A DNA stretch of 64,000 nucleotides from Hyaloscypha bicolor E. Lineage: Eukaryota > Ascomycota > Leotiomycetes > Helotiales > Hyaloscyphaceae. Location: contig NW_020194619.1 in NCBI RefSeq assembly GCF_002865645.1, positions 2,578,442-2,642,441 of the forward strand. Direction: 5' to 3'. Each line of letters opens with the position of its first letter. Within the stretch, counting starts at the first letter, position 1. A program made the position numbers and the translations under genes. Below, in pieces: positions 1-11,329 of this stretch. Under the pieces are notes generated by a model. That model did no database searches. It was given only the letters and a program-made list of their open reading frames with translations, and was not told where the DNA came from.

Positions 1-2841
1 GCTAGCTCCATGCTTGATAAGCAGAGAAACTATTTTTAAATAGTCCCTCCCATATTCATGACCGGGAAATCTGTGGACTAAGTTGGCAACACCATGCAAT
101 GCCTTCTCCCAAGCGCTCGAACCAGAATCGTACCGCGCGTTTGGGTCTGCTCCAAGCTGGAGAAATAGCTCTACCATCTCAAAGCATGGGGGAGGATAAT
201 CGCAACTTTGGTGATTATTTGCAATACTCGGAACATATTGCAGCATCGACGCATATGAGGCTGCGATTGGGCGACCCGAAGACTGGTATCTGAGCTTTTC
301 CCGAACGTAAGGAACAAGCCCATATATGACTGCCAAACTTAAGAATCCATGAATATTAGCGTTGTGCATGAACCCAGCCATTCCAGAATTGTATGTCTGC
401 CAGTATTGATTATGTTGTAAGTATGGATCGCCTCCACCCCTGCATGGGGTTGATAGAAGGTGAGATAGTCGGTCAAGGATAGTGCACTGGGGATTCCTTG
501 TTTGATAGTTGCTGTGGTATGCATAGATTAATGCAGCGTTTGATAAAAACCAAACATGGTCGTCGAATCTACGTCTGGAATCGTCGTCTTGTGCTTCAGT
601 ATCGATTTCCATTCTGTCAAGCTCGAGTAAGTCCACGCAGGATCTCAACATACTCGTGGCAGGGTTAAATCGAGTTCCGGCGGTCAGTGTAACCAATTCG
701 TTCCATTTTAGAGGATGCTCTATGTAATCTCTTGCCGTTCTATGTAGCCATTTAATAGTCTTCGGGCTGACGCCAAAAAGGGTATACTGTCGATAGCGTT
801 CTTGGGAATCGTCCATGACCTCGAGTAGTCCTGCACAACGAGCGGTGAGCTGGAAGGATATATCTTGAAGGTTTTTCAGAAGATGACCAGAAGTAATCCT
901 TGGTGATCTGGCAGGACTGATATCCTCGTTTATGGCAAGGTATAGCGCCAGAGTTGTAAGGGGTGGTGTGTCATCCGTGGACACCATACAATTGCGACAA
1001 TTCTGGGCTGCTCTCATAATTTGAAAAGCCATGGACGCCCATTCCTTATAGATTGGCTCAATTAGACTGAATAGATGATCGTAGAGTGGTTCAAGCTCTC
1101 TAGGGAAGAGGCGCAAGCGCTTTTGTAGATCTGGAATAGTGTCACGGTTGCGAAAACCTTCCAGCAGTGATCTGACAACAAGCTTCACCCACAAGAAGAC
1201 TCCATCAGCCTTTTGCACAATCTCTTGGACGAGGACAAATGCGGATCTCGAATCATTGGACTCCAGTCTGCGATATGCCTCACTTGATTGGAGCCTATCG
1301 ATCACAAAGCGCTCTATGTCTGCCCACGTGAGGTCTTGAAGCCGTAAGCTTGGCCGGTCCCTGAAAAGATCCTGAAAGACCACCCATGGTCTGCTCGATA
1401 CGCAAATTTTGACATGCGGCAAGCACGAAATGCTCTTGAAGAATTCGCCAAGCTCCTCATGATCTCCGTCGTATTCGTCGAGTCCGTCAATGAAAAGAAC
1501 GAACTTGAGTGGCACCACAGTCTGTTTTACAAGGCTTTCGAAAATTGCCATCAACCTTTTCAGAGACCAAGATATGATTGTGCCATCACCAATCTGATTT
1601 AAAAGGTGAGAATAAGTCCTTGCCCATTCCAACGGTATTAAAATTGGAATCAATTGAGGATACTGGCTCCAAATATCATGCAATATGGTTCTTAGAAGCC
1701 CTGCCTGAGATTTCTGCTCACAAGTGCCGCTATTCCGGAAAAAGAAGGCTGATGTGGCAAGAGGAGTCATAGCGGCCCAAGATCGCAGATGTGCTTTCGT
1801 TCTGGAATCTTCGTAGGTGAATTTGAGTAGTGTAGACTTTCCTGAGCCGGCTTTTCCATTTACCCAGTATATTCCACTGCCCGACGCAAGCCACTCCGAG
1901 AAGTTACTCCAAAAAAGCTGCTGTGCTGTCTTATCATGGAAAATCCATTCGAAGGTTTCCTGGTGGGCATCTGCAACATCCTCGTAACGTTGTGTCATTG
2001 CAGAAAATGCAAGATTTGCAAGTATCTTTCGCTGAACGCTCGATCTGAAGAGGTCTTCCTCTTCTCGAGAAACGTCGAGCATTTCGACGGACGGAATAAT
2101 CATATTGCTTGTCGATAATTCATGATATTGCTCAAATTGGCTGCCACGAACCAACGATGCGCGAGTCTGGCGATTCTCATTCTCTGAAGAATTGCCGGCG
2201 CGGCTCAGCAACTGCGTGAGAGTACGGGTTTGATCTCTTATGTCGGTGGAAAGACGTTCAGGGGGGTTTGGCTGTAGACTTAATAACGCCGCGACAATCT
2301 GTTTCGTCTTTACGTCTAGCAGGTTGAATCTGTCTGATACCTGTTCAGACAGTGTATCAAGTTGTCCTCTATGGTGGCTCAGAAGGTAGCCTAAGCTCGG
2401 ATGTCGAGGGACATACCTTAAAGAAATCAAGACACGAGTTTCCAAGGCCTGGCTTAATGTGGCTAGCCTCTTGACTAGACCGTCTGTCTCTCTGCGTGAC
2501 CATGCACTCTTGATCGCTTGCTGAAAGCTTTTCCATGCTCGATGCTTCCCAGCGACTTTCAAGCCATCTATACGGGTGAGTATCTCCTCCGCCAATGCAA
2601 CAGCCTCATCACAAATTTTCCGGAAGTCTTGTGATACATCTTGGCTATCGCGGCCGGAGGTGTTGCGGAGCTTCAGAATCAGTGCACGTAGGTCGGCCGT
2701 GACAAGATGAAGTTCATCGTCAGCAGCCAGAGACCCCCGTGTTGATCTATAGAGCTCGCGGCTCTGCGATAGCAATTGGCGGCCGAATTCAACAAACTGA
2801 ACAACGTTTCCTGCCAGCGATAGCGCCGTTAAAGGATCCAT
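1..2841 (-). CDS. NACHT-ankyrin NLR-like protein (C-terminus outside window)
   Basis: An unbroken frame of 947 codons runs from the ATG at 2841 to the left edge without a stop. The first 35 residues (MDPLTALSLAGNVVQFVEFG...) resemble the N-terminal domain common in fungal NACHT proteins; residues about 30-300 look helical. The NTPase is clear: Walker A GKAGSGKST at residues 329-337 and Walker B FIDGLDEYDG around D452-E456, followed by an SSRPW segment. The WLHRTARDYIE motif near H700 is typical of the region after fungal NACHT domains. From about residue 885 the sequence turns ankyrin-like (LFLQLGADPNAR, then LLIKHGAS at the edge), so an ankyrin array probably continues outside the window. 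Family members act as cytosolic ATP-driven receptors in non-self recognition or regulated cell death. That role is inferred. Base composition is normal and no RIP damage is visible. Confidence 0.9.
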   Translation of the reverse strand, partial: MDPLTALSLAGNVVQFVEFGRQLLSQSRELYRSTRGSLAADDELHLVTADLRALILKLRNTSGRDSQDVSQDFRKICDEAVALAEEILTRIDGLKVAGKHRAWKSFQQAIKSAWSRRETDGLVKRLATLSQALETRVLISLRYVPRHPSLGYLLSHHRGQLDTLSEQVSDRFNLLDVKTKQIVAALLSLQPNPPERLSTDIRDQTRTLTQLLSRAGNSSENENRQTRASLVRGSQFEQYHELSTSNMIIPSVEMLDVSREEEDLFRSSVQRKILANLAFSAMTQRYEDVADAHQETFEWIFHDKTAQQLFWSNFSEWLASGSGIYWVNGKAGSGKSTLLKFTYEDSRTKAHLRSWAAMTPLATSAFFFRNSGTCEQKSQAGLLRTILHDIWSQYPQLIPILIPLEWARTYSHLLNQIGDGTIISWSLKRLMAIFESLVKQTVVPLKFVLFIDGLDEYDGDHEELGEFFKSISCLPHVKICVSSRPWVVFQDLFRDRPSLRLQDLTWADIERFVIDRLQSSEAYRRLESNDSRSAFVLVQEIVQKADGVFLWVKLVVRSLLEGFRNRDTIPDLQKRLRLFPRELEPLYDHLFSLIEPIYKEWASMAFQIMRAAQNCRNCMVSTDDTPPLTTLALYLAINEDISPARSPRITSGHLLKNLQDISFQLTARCAGLLEVMDDSQERYRQYTLFGVSPKTIKWLHRTARDYIEHPLKWNELVTLTAGTRFNPATSMLRSCVDLLELDRMEIDTEAQDDDSRRRFDDHVWFLSNAALIYAYHSNYQTRNPQCTILDRLSHLLSTPCRGGGDPYLQHNQYWQTYNSGMAGFMHNANIHGFLSLAVIYGLVPYVREKLRYQSSGRPIAASYASMLQYVPSIANNHQSCDYPPPCFEMVELFLQLGADPNARYDSGSSAWEKALHGVANLVHRFPGHEYGRDYLKIVSLLIKHGAS

Positions 2842-3530
2842 AGTGAGTTGTTCGTGCTGTCGAGGTTTTCCATGAACTTCAGCGAAGAGGCTCCAGATAT
2901 GCAAATGCTAAGTGATGTTTGAAAAGGTAACAGCTTCATGTGTATGAGTGAAGTGTCACGCCCGACAGCCTAACCATATCAGCTACCTGAGAAAGCCTGT
3001 CAGAGAGCCCAGAGCGCAGTGTGGACTCCGATAGGCTCGATAATCGATCGATCGATAATCGCGCTAATTAGTCGATAATCGATAATTACTAATAATTATT
3101 AATCTGAGCACTGCACTTGGAATCACATCAGGGGACAGGAGCTTTTGATTTGATTGATTGGCAGGAACCAGGCGCCCGATTGCTTAGTCAGCGCGTTTTC
3201 AGCAGCTGAGTTGAGCAAGGGAAGAACCTCTACATTACAGTCAGGCACCTTCGTGACGTCCTGTGAAGTAGGAAAACAAAAAAGGAGCCTGGGACTTGCC
3301 CTAGGACCCCACTGTGTGGGCGACCATATCGGGCAGTATCTAACTAACAAGGAAAGGACAGCTATGTACAAGAAGTGGTGCAGGGCACCGGGTAAGGTGG
3401 GTGTGTCGAAAAGTGCCCTGAAGTGAGAGTGAAAGTGCTGGAGACAGAGAGGAGAGCAGAAGGGGCCTCTGGCCCCTTCTATGCTCTTCCTCGCTGGCGC
3501 TCAGACCTCCTCCGTTTTTCATACTAGTGG
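2842..3530. other. Upstream region of the NLR gene, no supported gene
   Basis: GC-normal sequence. It contains a short cluster of ATCGAT/TCGATAAT words at about 3025-3085 and a GC-rich palindromic word (GGGGCCTCTGGCCCC) near 3465. Short frames on both strands at 3123-3522 overlap one another and resemble nothing I recognise. The NLR promoter should lie in the first few hundred bases, but no convincing TATA element stands out. Confidence 0.4.
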
Positions 3531-3559
3531 GTACAATTTTTTTTTTGCGATAATTACCG

Positions 3560-3991
3560 TATTATCTGGTGTATATGATCATGGTCTTAAAGCCCGTTCC
3601 ACACCTAAATAATTCGTCAGGGAATGGTTCTAAGCCTGAGAGGGTCTAGTAATACGTCGATCCCACTAAAAACCGCTTAGTATATGGTATTGTGCTTACC
3701 CCCCTAATTCCTCACTCCTTTATTTCTCTCACTCATTCTCTCTCCTAAACTCCCACCCGCACCACTAATTGCTCTTGATATTACGTGCCACAAATTATAT
3801 ACATTGAGAATTAGCTGAGAAATCTGCTAGAATATTACTTGAATTACCTCAAATTAGCCAATTAAGTAATAGTTTAGTAATATCAGACCATGGTCTTATT
3901 ACTAAGCTATTGCTTGAAGAATTGCTCTGGAAATAGTCTTTTATTAAGGGGTGGTCCTAAATAAGAAAGGAGTTATATATACCAGATAATA
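3560..3991. repeat. Possible MITE with 17-bp inverted termini
   Basis: Positions 3560-3576 (TATTATCTGGTGTATAT) recur as the reverse complement at 3975-3991 with one transition mismatch. The 430 bp between them have no coding capacity. The arrangement fits a small non-autonomous DNA transposon, but the termini are AT-rich and no clear target duplication was found. Confidence 0.3.
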
Positions 3992-4092
3992 TAATATAGG
4001 GCTAGTGTGCTATATTTTTAGTAATATAGGTATTACTTACTAATTACTTATATCTCCTTCCTGCTTAAATTGAATTTTAAAGACCTTAATAC

Positions 4093-4254
4093 TATTTCTT
4101 TATTTAATAAAATATAGTTCATACTAGTAAAAAGGCCTGGCTCAGGGCAAAAAGATAATAAATAACTAATAAGTTTATTAGTAAAGGTACGACTTTATAG
4201 TCTGAGCCAGGCCTCCTTACTAGTATGAACTATATCTTACCGGATAAAAGAATA
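4093..4254. repeat. Fold-back element, RIP-mutated copy
   Basis: Two 45-base arms (4093-4137 and 4210-4254) flank a 72-base core. The arms are near-reverse complements of each other; the inner 34 bases (4112-4145 against 4202-4235, reaching slightly into the core) pair with only two transition differences. Base by base, the arms match those of the element at 56036-56185, differing almost only by C/T and G/A. The core shares GGC-CAGGGC-AAAAG and TACGACTTT-AGTCTGAGCC with that copy. This is therefore one repeat family with a RIPped and an un-RIPped member in the same window. Confidence 0.8.
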
Positions 4255-4388
4255 AACTCGAAAAATTAATATAATATTTTATTAGATAAAGAAATAATCT
4301 AGAAATTTTTATTAAAGTAAGTATAAGCAAGAAAGGAATTTAGGTAATTAATAAATAATTTAATATATAAAATATTAATTAGTTTATA

Positions 4389-4715
4389 TGTAATGGGCAT
4401 ACGTGATGGCGTATGGACAGGTGTCAGATATCGTGGATCTAGTTTCCTATTTTAGGTAAAGCTTGCGATCGGAATCATACGGGCAATCGGAATCGTACGG
4501 ATCGCATAGGATCGTGTTTCCTAGTTAAGTAAAGTGCTTTGCAGGCTTGGCTAAGCACTAGGGAACATATAGAGAGACGCTCCTAGCTTTGGAAAGGGGC
4601 ATTAATTAGTCTTTTATTAGAATCGATTCTTGGAATCAGTTACACTTGCAAGCGTCACTCTATAGCTTACTTACCTTGACTACTTGTACATTACCCTGCT
4701 ATTACATACCTCACA
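4389..4715 (+). repeat. 5' LTR of outer Gypsy element
   Basis: Begins TGTAATGGGCATACG and ends CCTCACA. It aligns over its full 327 bp with 17242-17568 and, with an internal gap, with 18960-19248. It is much less mutated than the 3' copy, so it is the better representative of the family LTR. Confidence 0.92.
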
Positions 4716-4929
4716 TTCTAATTAATCCAACCTTCGGGGAGCAGTTCGTTACAAGGTAGTCAAGCTATTAATAGACAAAATATTAATGGCTAGAGCATTA
4801 ACCAGGAGAAGCGTCTCTACTACTACTAGGGTAACCTAACCGGGCACCCAGGGGAGCGCCCAGTCAAGCACTCTTCGTACTGCCTAATCAGGAGAAGGAA
4901 GTAGAACTCAGACGCCCCCAGAACTAGCG

Positions 4930-5960
4930 GGTAGGATAATAATAACGGAGAAATTAGCGGCAGCTCGCCGTTATATTACTGAGTTAGAAATAGAGATATA
5001 ACAGAGAGAAGATCTAGAGGAGCTAGAAGCTCAGATCCGTTATCTTAAAGATATTCGGATACCCGATATAGAATCCGTTATACTCCCGGCGGTACCCTTG
5101 GTTCGGAGGGCTCCAAAAACCCGAGAACTGCCTACTTACCGGGGAAAGAGTATTAAAGAAGCCCAGGACTTCTTCTATTAGGTAGAGTTAAAGTAGTATA
5201 AAGACGGCAGGATTACCTGGGCTACTAATATAGTAAAGGTTATATATTATATTTCCTATTTTGAGAATATAGCTAGGAATATCTGGAAGTATAGAGAGTA
5301 ATTAGTAGGTATTAATACTATGGATTAGGAGACCTTTATTAAATTTATAAAGAATTCTATCTTGGATCCAGAGAACTATAGTAATAATACCCTTACCAAG
5401 TTTAAGAATACTAAATAATAGCCAGACTAGAATATCTAAAGCTTTATATTTTACTTAGATAGCCTATTAGATAACTTGGGATATATAGGTTTATTATAAG
5501 AGCAAAATAACTTATTTAGTAGTTTAAGGCAGGAGATTCGGGACAAGATTAATTATTAAGGAAATATTTTATAAGAAAAAGAGAAGCTTATTTCTATAGC
5601 TATAAGAGTTAAGAATAATTTAAATCTGTCTATTTAATAGAAATATAATAATAAGCTAATAGAATAGTAAAAGAAAAGAAATAAGAGAAAAGAGAAAGGA
5701 AATAATAAAGGAAAATAGAAAAGAAATATATCCCTATTATAAGGTTTATAAAACTGAAGTAATAAAGACATAGTAATAGGGTCTAATATAGTACCTATAT
5801 TAGAATCTATAAGACTAGATATAATTTGCTTTACTTACTAGAAGAAGAATTATTATATTACTACTTGCCCTAATTAAGGGAAACCGACTTGCTATAACTA
5901 TAATAAGTCTAGCTATAAAGTATATAAGTATTTAGAACTAAAAAAGCCGGGAAATAGGTA
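4930..5960 (+). pseudogene. gag remnant of outer Gypsy element
   Basis: A plus-strand frame interrupted by many TAG/TAA codons. It starts with a charged, probably coiled-coil stretch (EKLAAARRYITELEIEI...), continues with a capsid-like segment that includes PTYRGKSIKEAQDFFY, and ends in a CCHC-type knuckle near 5890-5940 in which several Cys codons have become Tyr. The knuckle places it as gag nucleocapsid. No intact product is possible. Confidence 0.8.
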
Positions 5961-5989
5961 TATCCTATAGTAATTATACTTATTTATAT

Positions 5990-8900
5990 TATAAAAAGTA
6001 AGGCCCCTAAAACGAGAATAATAATTAAAGTTATTATTAAGATAATAAAAAATAAGTAAAAGATTAGAATATTAGTAAATTCGAATATAGAGGCTAATTA
6101 TATAAAAAGGAGATTAGCTTTAGATATAGGTATTCTATTAATATTAAAAGTAACTCTTTTATTTTTACTAGAGAGAAAAAGAATTTATTTATATAGAGAT
6201 TATATTCTTGGGATTATTACTAAGGATATATTAAGGAACTAAAAGAAGGCTAATATATATTTTATATTATATAATTTCGATTTGAACTATATTAATATAA
6301 TACTTGAATTTCTATAGCTTTACTAGGTTAACTCCCTAATTTCCTTTAGGGAGGTAATATAAAAATACCAGATTTAATTATAGAAGATTAAAGTTCTAAA
6401 TACTAGGAAGTTTACTAAAGTAGTAAAATATAAGATATATATTTTTCTATTAATTACTTATCCTATAATAAATAGCTAAAGAATTACTACTATTACTATT
6501 AATAAAATAGTTATATTTCCCAAGAAATATTAGGACCTTTTCCAAGTATTCTCTATAGAGGCTATAGGTATACTACCCGACTACTATATAATAAAGTATT
6601 ATATAAATCTGAAATTAGAGTTCTAACTATTATATAATCCTATATATACTTTATTAGAAAGAAAGCTTAAAGTTCTTTAGGAATATCTTAATACTAGCCT
6701 AGAGAAGAAATAGATCTATTATTTTACTAGCCTAGCTAGTACCCTAATTATATTTGTTCTAAAGAAAGAAGGCAGCTTATATCTATATATTAATTACCGG
6801 AATCTAAATAGAATTATTATTAAGAACCGAATACTATTATTACTTATTAGTAAGATTATAGATAGGCTTTATAGAATAAAGATATATATAAAGCTAGACT
6901 TAAAGAATACTTACTATTAGTTATAAATATGAGAAGATAATAAGTAAAAAACAATATTCCAAATATATTATAGATATTTTAAATATTATATTATATTTTT
7001 TAGATTATCTAATACTTTAGTAATATTTCAGGTATATATTAATTATATATTAGTAAGCCTTATAGATATTATTTATATAGTCTATCTAGATAATATTTTG
7101 ATTTATTTAGAGAACCTAGAATAGTATATAATAGCAATCTAATATATATTTAAATAGTTATAATAATATTAGCTCTTTATAAACTTGGCAAAATACGAGT
7201 TTAATATAGAGAGAATAGAGTTTCTAGGGTTTATAATTAGCTCAGATAGTATAGAAATAGAAGCTAGTAGGGTTATAGCTATTAGGAAATAGCTAGCCCT
7301 AAAGAATAATATCCAAGAAGTCTAAGTATTTCTGGGTTTTACTAACTTCTACTAAAGGTTTATCTATAAATACTTTAGGGTAGTAAAAGAGTTAACTAAT
7401 TTATTAAAAACTAGTAGAAACCCATAATATTATTTTAGCTAAATAGATAAGGTAGATAGGGCTTTTAAGGAACTATAAATTATATTTATAATAGTACTAA
7501 TTCTTTATTATTTTAATCTAGTCTTAAAAATTTATATAGAAATAAATATTTCAGAATTTATAATTATAGGTATAATTTCCTAGTTCTTTAGTAAAAGAGC
7601 AGAAGCCAGGTAATACTTTATTGCCTTTTATTTAAAGAAAATAACTATAATTAAAAGCAGGTATAAGATATATAATTCTGAGCTCTTAGCTATTATTTTA
7701 GTATTTCGTATCTAGTAGTATTACCTAATATATATCCGGTATACTATTATTATTAAAACAGATTATAATAACTTAAAATACTTTATAACTAAGAGAAAAC
7801 TAAATAGTTAATAAATAAGATAAGTAAAAAAGCTAGCTATTTTTGATTTTATTTTAGAATACTAGCCAGAATATAGTAATCTTACTAATAGGCTATTAAA
7901 AAGGCCAGATTTTATAATAGATATAAATAAAAATACTTTATTACTTATATTTTATAATAAGCTATAGAATATAGAATAGAAAGTCCTATAAATAATAGTA
8001 ATAGAATATTATACTATTCCTATAATACTATAATTTAAGGCCCAGAAAAAAGAAAATAGATACTTCTTAATTAGTAAGATACTAAGGAATTCCGAAAGGG
8101 AAATCTATTTTAGTAATAAAATAATACTAGAGATACTATTACTTAAGCCTATTACTAGTATAGCTAGTTATAAATAGTATATACTACGGATTCTAGCTAT
8201 ATAGATAGCTAGATCCAAAATAGTATATAAGGAAAATAGAGAGATATTATTTAAATTATTATTATAGTACTAAAGGCTCGATCTATTAGTATAATACTAG
8301 TAGTATAAATAGTTTTTAAAGGGAACCTCTATTAGAGCTATTAAGACTTAAGAACTTAATATATCTGGGTTATTTAAATATCGGGATACTATTTATATAC
8401 TAAATAAGCCGGCTTTTAAAGAAGAATTACTATAAGCTAACTATAATAATTCTATAGATAGGTATTTTAGTACTAGTAAGATACTAGAAATCTTTTAGAG
8501 AAAATACTTTTAGTAAAGTATAAAAAAGAATATAAAAGACTATATTAGAACTTGCTCTATATATTAATAGACTAAGATAAAAAGATATTTGCTATATAAT
8601 ATATTTAGTTTATTCTTCTTCTTCTCTAAGCCATAGTAAGAAATTACTATAGACTTTATTATAGGGCTATTCTTTTCTAGGTTTTATAATAAAGTATATA
8701 ATTTTATACTTATTATTATTAATAGATATATAAAAATAATATAATATATTCCAATTACTAAGGAAATCTCGGCTCCTGAGTTAGTAAAGCTATTTATATA
8801 TTATATTATTAAAGACTTTAGTATATTTGCGGGTATAATCTCTAATAGAAAATCTGTTTTTATAAGCAAGTTCTAGTTAAGTCTATACTTCTACTTAAAG

Positions 8901-9591
8901 GTTTAATAATAACTAAATATAGTATTCTATTTATAAACTAATAAATAAATAAAGAATCTAAACCAAACTCTGGAATAGTATTTAAGATATTATACTAGCT
9001 ATTAGTAAGATAACTAAGTAATAAAGCTTATTCTTATAAAATTCATATATAATAACTTTATATATTTAATAATAAGAATTTCTCTATTCTATATATTATA
9101 TAGATTCTATTCTAGTATTAAATTATATATTAAGAATAATATTTCAGAAAGAGGAGTATTAGTAATATAGGAAAGAATATAGAGGATTTAAATAAAATAA
9201 GAGATACTAGAGAAATAATAATAAGAAGTAATAAATATATAAAAAAAGTACTATAATAAGAAATATATTAATAAGGAATTTAATATATATAATAAAGTTA
9301 TACTTTATATAAAGAATATTTAATAGCTATAATCTAATATAAAGCTAGTAAATAAATATCTCGGTTTCTTTAAAGTTCTAGAAATTATAAGAATATATAA
9401 ATAGATATATTATTTGGAATTATTACTATTATATTAGATCTATAATATTTTCTATATTTCTTTTTTAGAACTATAATACCTATAAACTAGTATTATAGTA
9501 AAACCAGAACTAGTTAAGATTAAGAGTAAAAAAGAATTCAAGATAAAATTTATTATAGCCTATAAGAAGAATAGAAAAGAAAGGAAATATC
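5990..9591 (+). pseudogene. pol remnant of outer Gypsy element, part 1
   Basis: The order protease, reverse transcriptase, RNase H, integrase can be followed through the damage. The protease motif near 6060-6110 reads LVNSNIEANYI (Asp to Asn in the active-site triad). The RT catalytic box at about 7083 reads YLDNILIY (second Asp to Asn). The integrase zinc region lies near 8540-8570 and the first catalytic Asp stretch (ITIDFIIG) near 8650. A region corresponding to HPQTDGQTERVNQTLE lies near 8925-8970. The frame enters a chromodomain and is cut at 9592-9596 by the nested element. Confidence 0.82.
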
Positions 9592-9596
9592 TTATT

Positions 9597-9856
9597 TATT
9601 ATAGTTATTATAATATACGGTACTAGTAGGGATTAGACTAGAACTAGAGAGGCATCTGGTATCTAAGCGAGGCATCTATAGTTACCTGATTATTGCATGT
9701 AACCCCGAGCTTGAGCTAGTATATAGGCCCGTATATAGCTCGCGATTATTTAGATCCGAGGCTCCTTCGGGATCCTCTTCTCTCTTTAGCTTTAAATTAT
9801 TGAAATAGAGATAGTCTAATTATGCCTTCTAGGCCCTAGATCTTATACTCGTAATA
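9597..9856 (+). repeat. 5' LTR of nested Gypsy element
   Basis: Aligns over 260 bp with 15464-15723; differences are mostly transitions. It contains two GGCATCT words related to the 15-bp minisatellite at 36199-36257. Confidence 0.92.
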
Positions 9857-10199
9857 TAATTCAAAGCTTACCTATTTCTTAATCCTATAGAGGATTTAAA
9901 TAATACCTATCTAATTGGTTTTCGACAAGTATAAACGCAATATACTATAGCTACTCCCGAATCGGTTAACTAATATTAGAATAAAAGAAAGCCCTAGAAT
10001 AACTAGGCAAGAAAGCCCTAGACCGGCCAGGTAAGCGGATAGGCCAGTAACCTTACTACTAAACGAAGATCTATAAGAAAGCAAGTCCCGGAATAACTAG
10101 GCAAGTCAGAAGAAGCTATAGTATAAGATACTACTAGTATATTACCAGAAGATAAACTAGAGCCTCTTATTAAGTCTCCTAAGGGGTCCGAGTATCCTA

Positions 10200-11310
10200 T
10201 TAATATTTATAATAGAAGAGATACTTTCTTCCAGAGAATAGAGGAAGAAGAGGAACCTGCCTTATTAAAGGCAGAGTTCCAAGAGTTATTTCGGAACCCA
10301 GAGGCTTTATATAAAGAGATTATTAAGCTAATTCTAAAGATATATAATATTCTTGCCTATAGCAAGAATTATTATAATTAGCTAAGAGAAATCAAGCAAG
10401 CCCTATAAAAGAATAAAGCCATTATTGAGAAGCTTATTATATAGCCTGCCGGAATAACCGGTTCCCCTACTTTAGAAAATAGATACTTAGTTAAACTTCC
10501 TAACTCTCTTATTTTCAAAAGTATAACTAAGAATAGTATTACCTTTAATAATTAGTTAGTTTAGATCAAGAATAAGCTCTATAATAACTCTAATACCTAT
10601 TAGATAGAAGACCTCAAGATCATTTATATATCCGGCTATATAAGTAGCCATACCCTTATACTAATCTCTCTCTGCCTAAACCAGGATAATTAATATATAT
10701 ACGAGACTATTAGGGAACTATATACCTATCTAGAGAAGCTATATGGCGATCCGAATAAGGAGTATAATACTCGGTAAGTATTTAAGGAACTATTTATAAA
10801 GAAGGGCCAGACCTTTCAGGAATTCTATACCCTATTCCTAAAATATATAGCAGACGGAAATATTAACTCGTAGAACTTTAAGAATAATCTGAATAATAAG
10901 CTTACCTGAAAGCTCTAAAAGGCCATAGCTATATACTATAATAATCCGGCCATTCATACTACGGAGTTTATATAATACTATACTACGAATAACTAGTAGA
11001 TCCGAGCTTACTATAAAAAGAAAAAACAGATATCTAAGAAAGCTAATAAAGATATAAACAAGCCAAGCCCAGAAAGTGCCCCTTATATAAAGCCCGCTCC
11101 CAAGACCCTAGTAATAGACAAGCCTATTACCTTAAAGCCCGGATCCTCAGATCTCAAGTACTATAACTATAATAGATTTGGTTATATATCTAGGAACTAT
11201 CCAGAGCCTAAAATAGAATATATAAAGCAAGTTTTGGCGGCCAAGCTAGCGGTACTTACTATAAGTAAGTTATTCAAGGATATAGAACAGGGAAATAAGG
11301 ACCCCTAAAG
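10200..11310 (+). pseudogene. gag remnant of nested Gypsy element
   Basis: Acidic N-terminal part (EEEEPALLKAEF...), a capsid-like middle, and a zinc knuckle near 11157-11215 that reads KYYNYNRFGYISRNYPEP, that is CX2CX4HX4C with Cys to Tyr and His to Tyr changes. Numerous TAG/TAA codons interrupt the frame. Confidence 0.8.
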
Positions 11311-11329
11311 GAAGTCTTCTTTTTAGGGC

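Larger units (their letters stand above)
3531..4388. other. AT-rich RIP-affected flank
   Basis: Composition drops sharply to AT-rich after a T-run near 3537-3546. The stretch holds a possible small inverted-repeat element and a fold-back element (listed separately). I see no gene. Confidence 0.5.

Noticed and set aside
3123..3522. Three overlapping short open frames on both strands
   Set aside because: They are mutually exclusive, short, and have no recognisable sequence; chance frames in GC-normal DNA.
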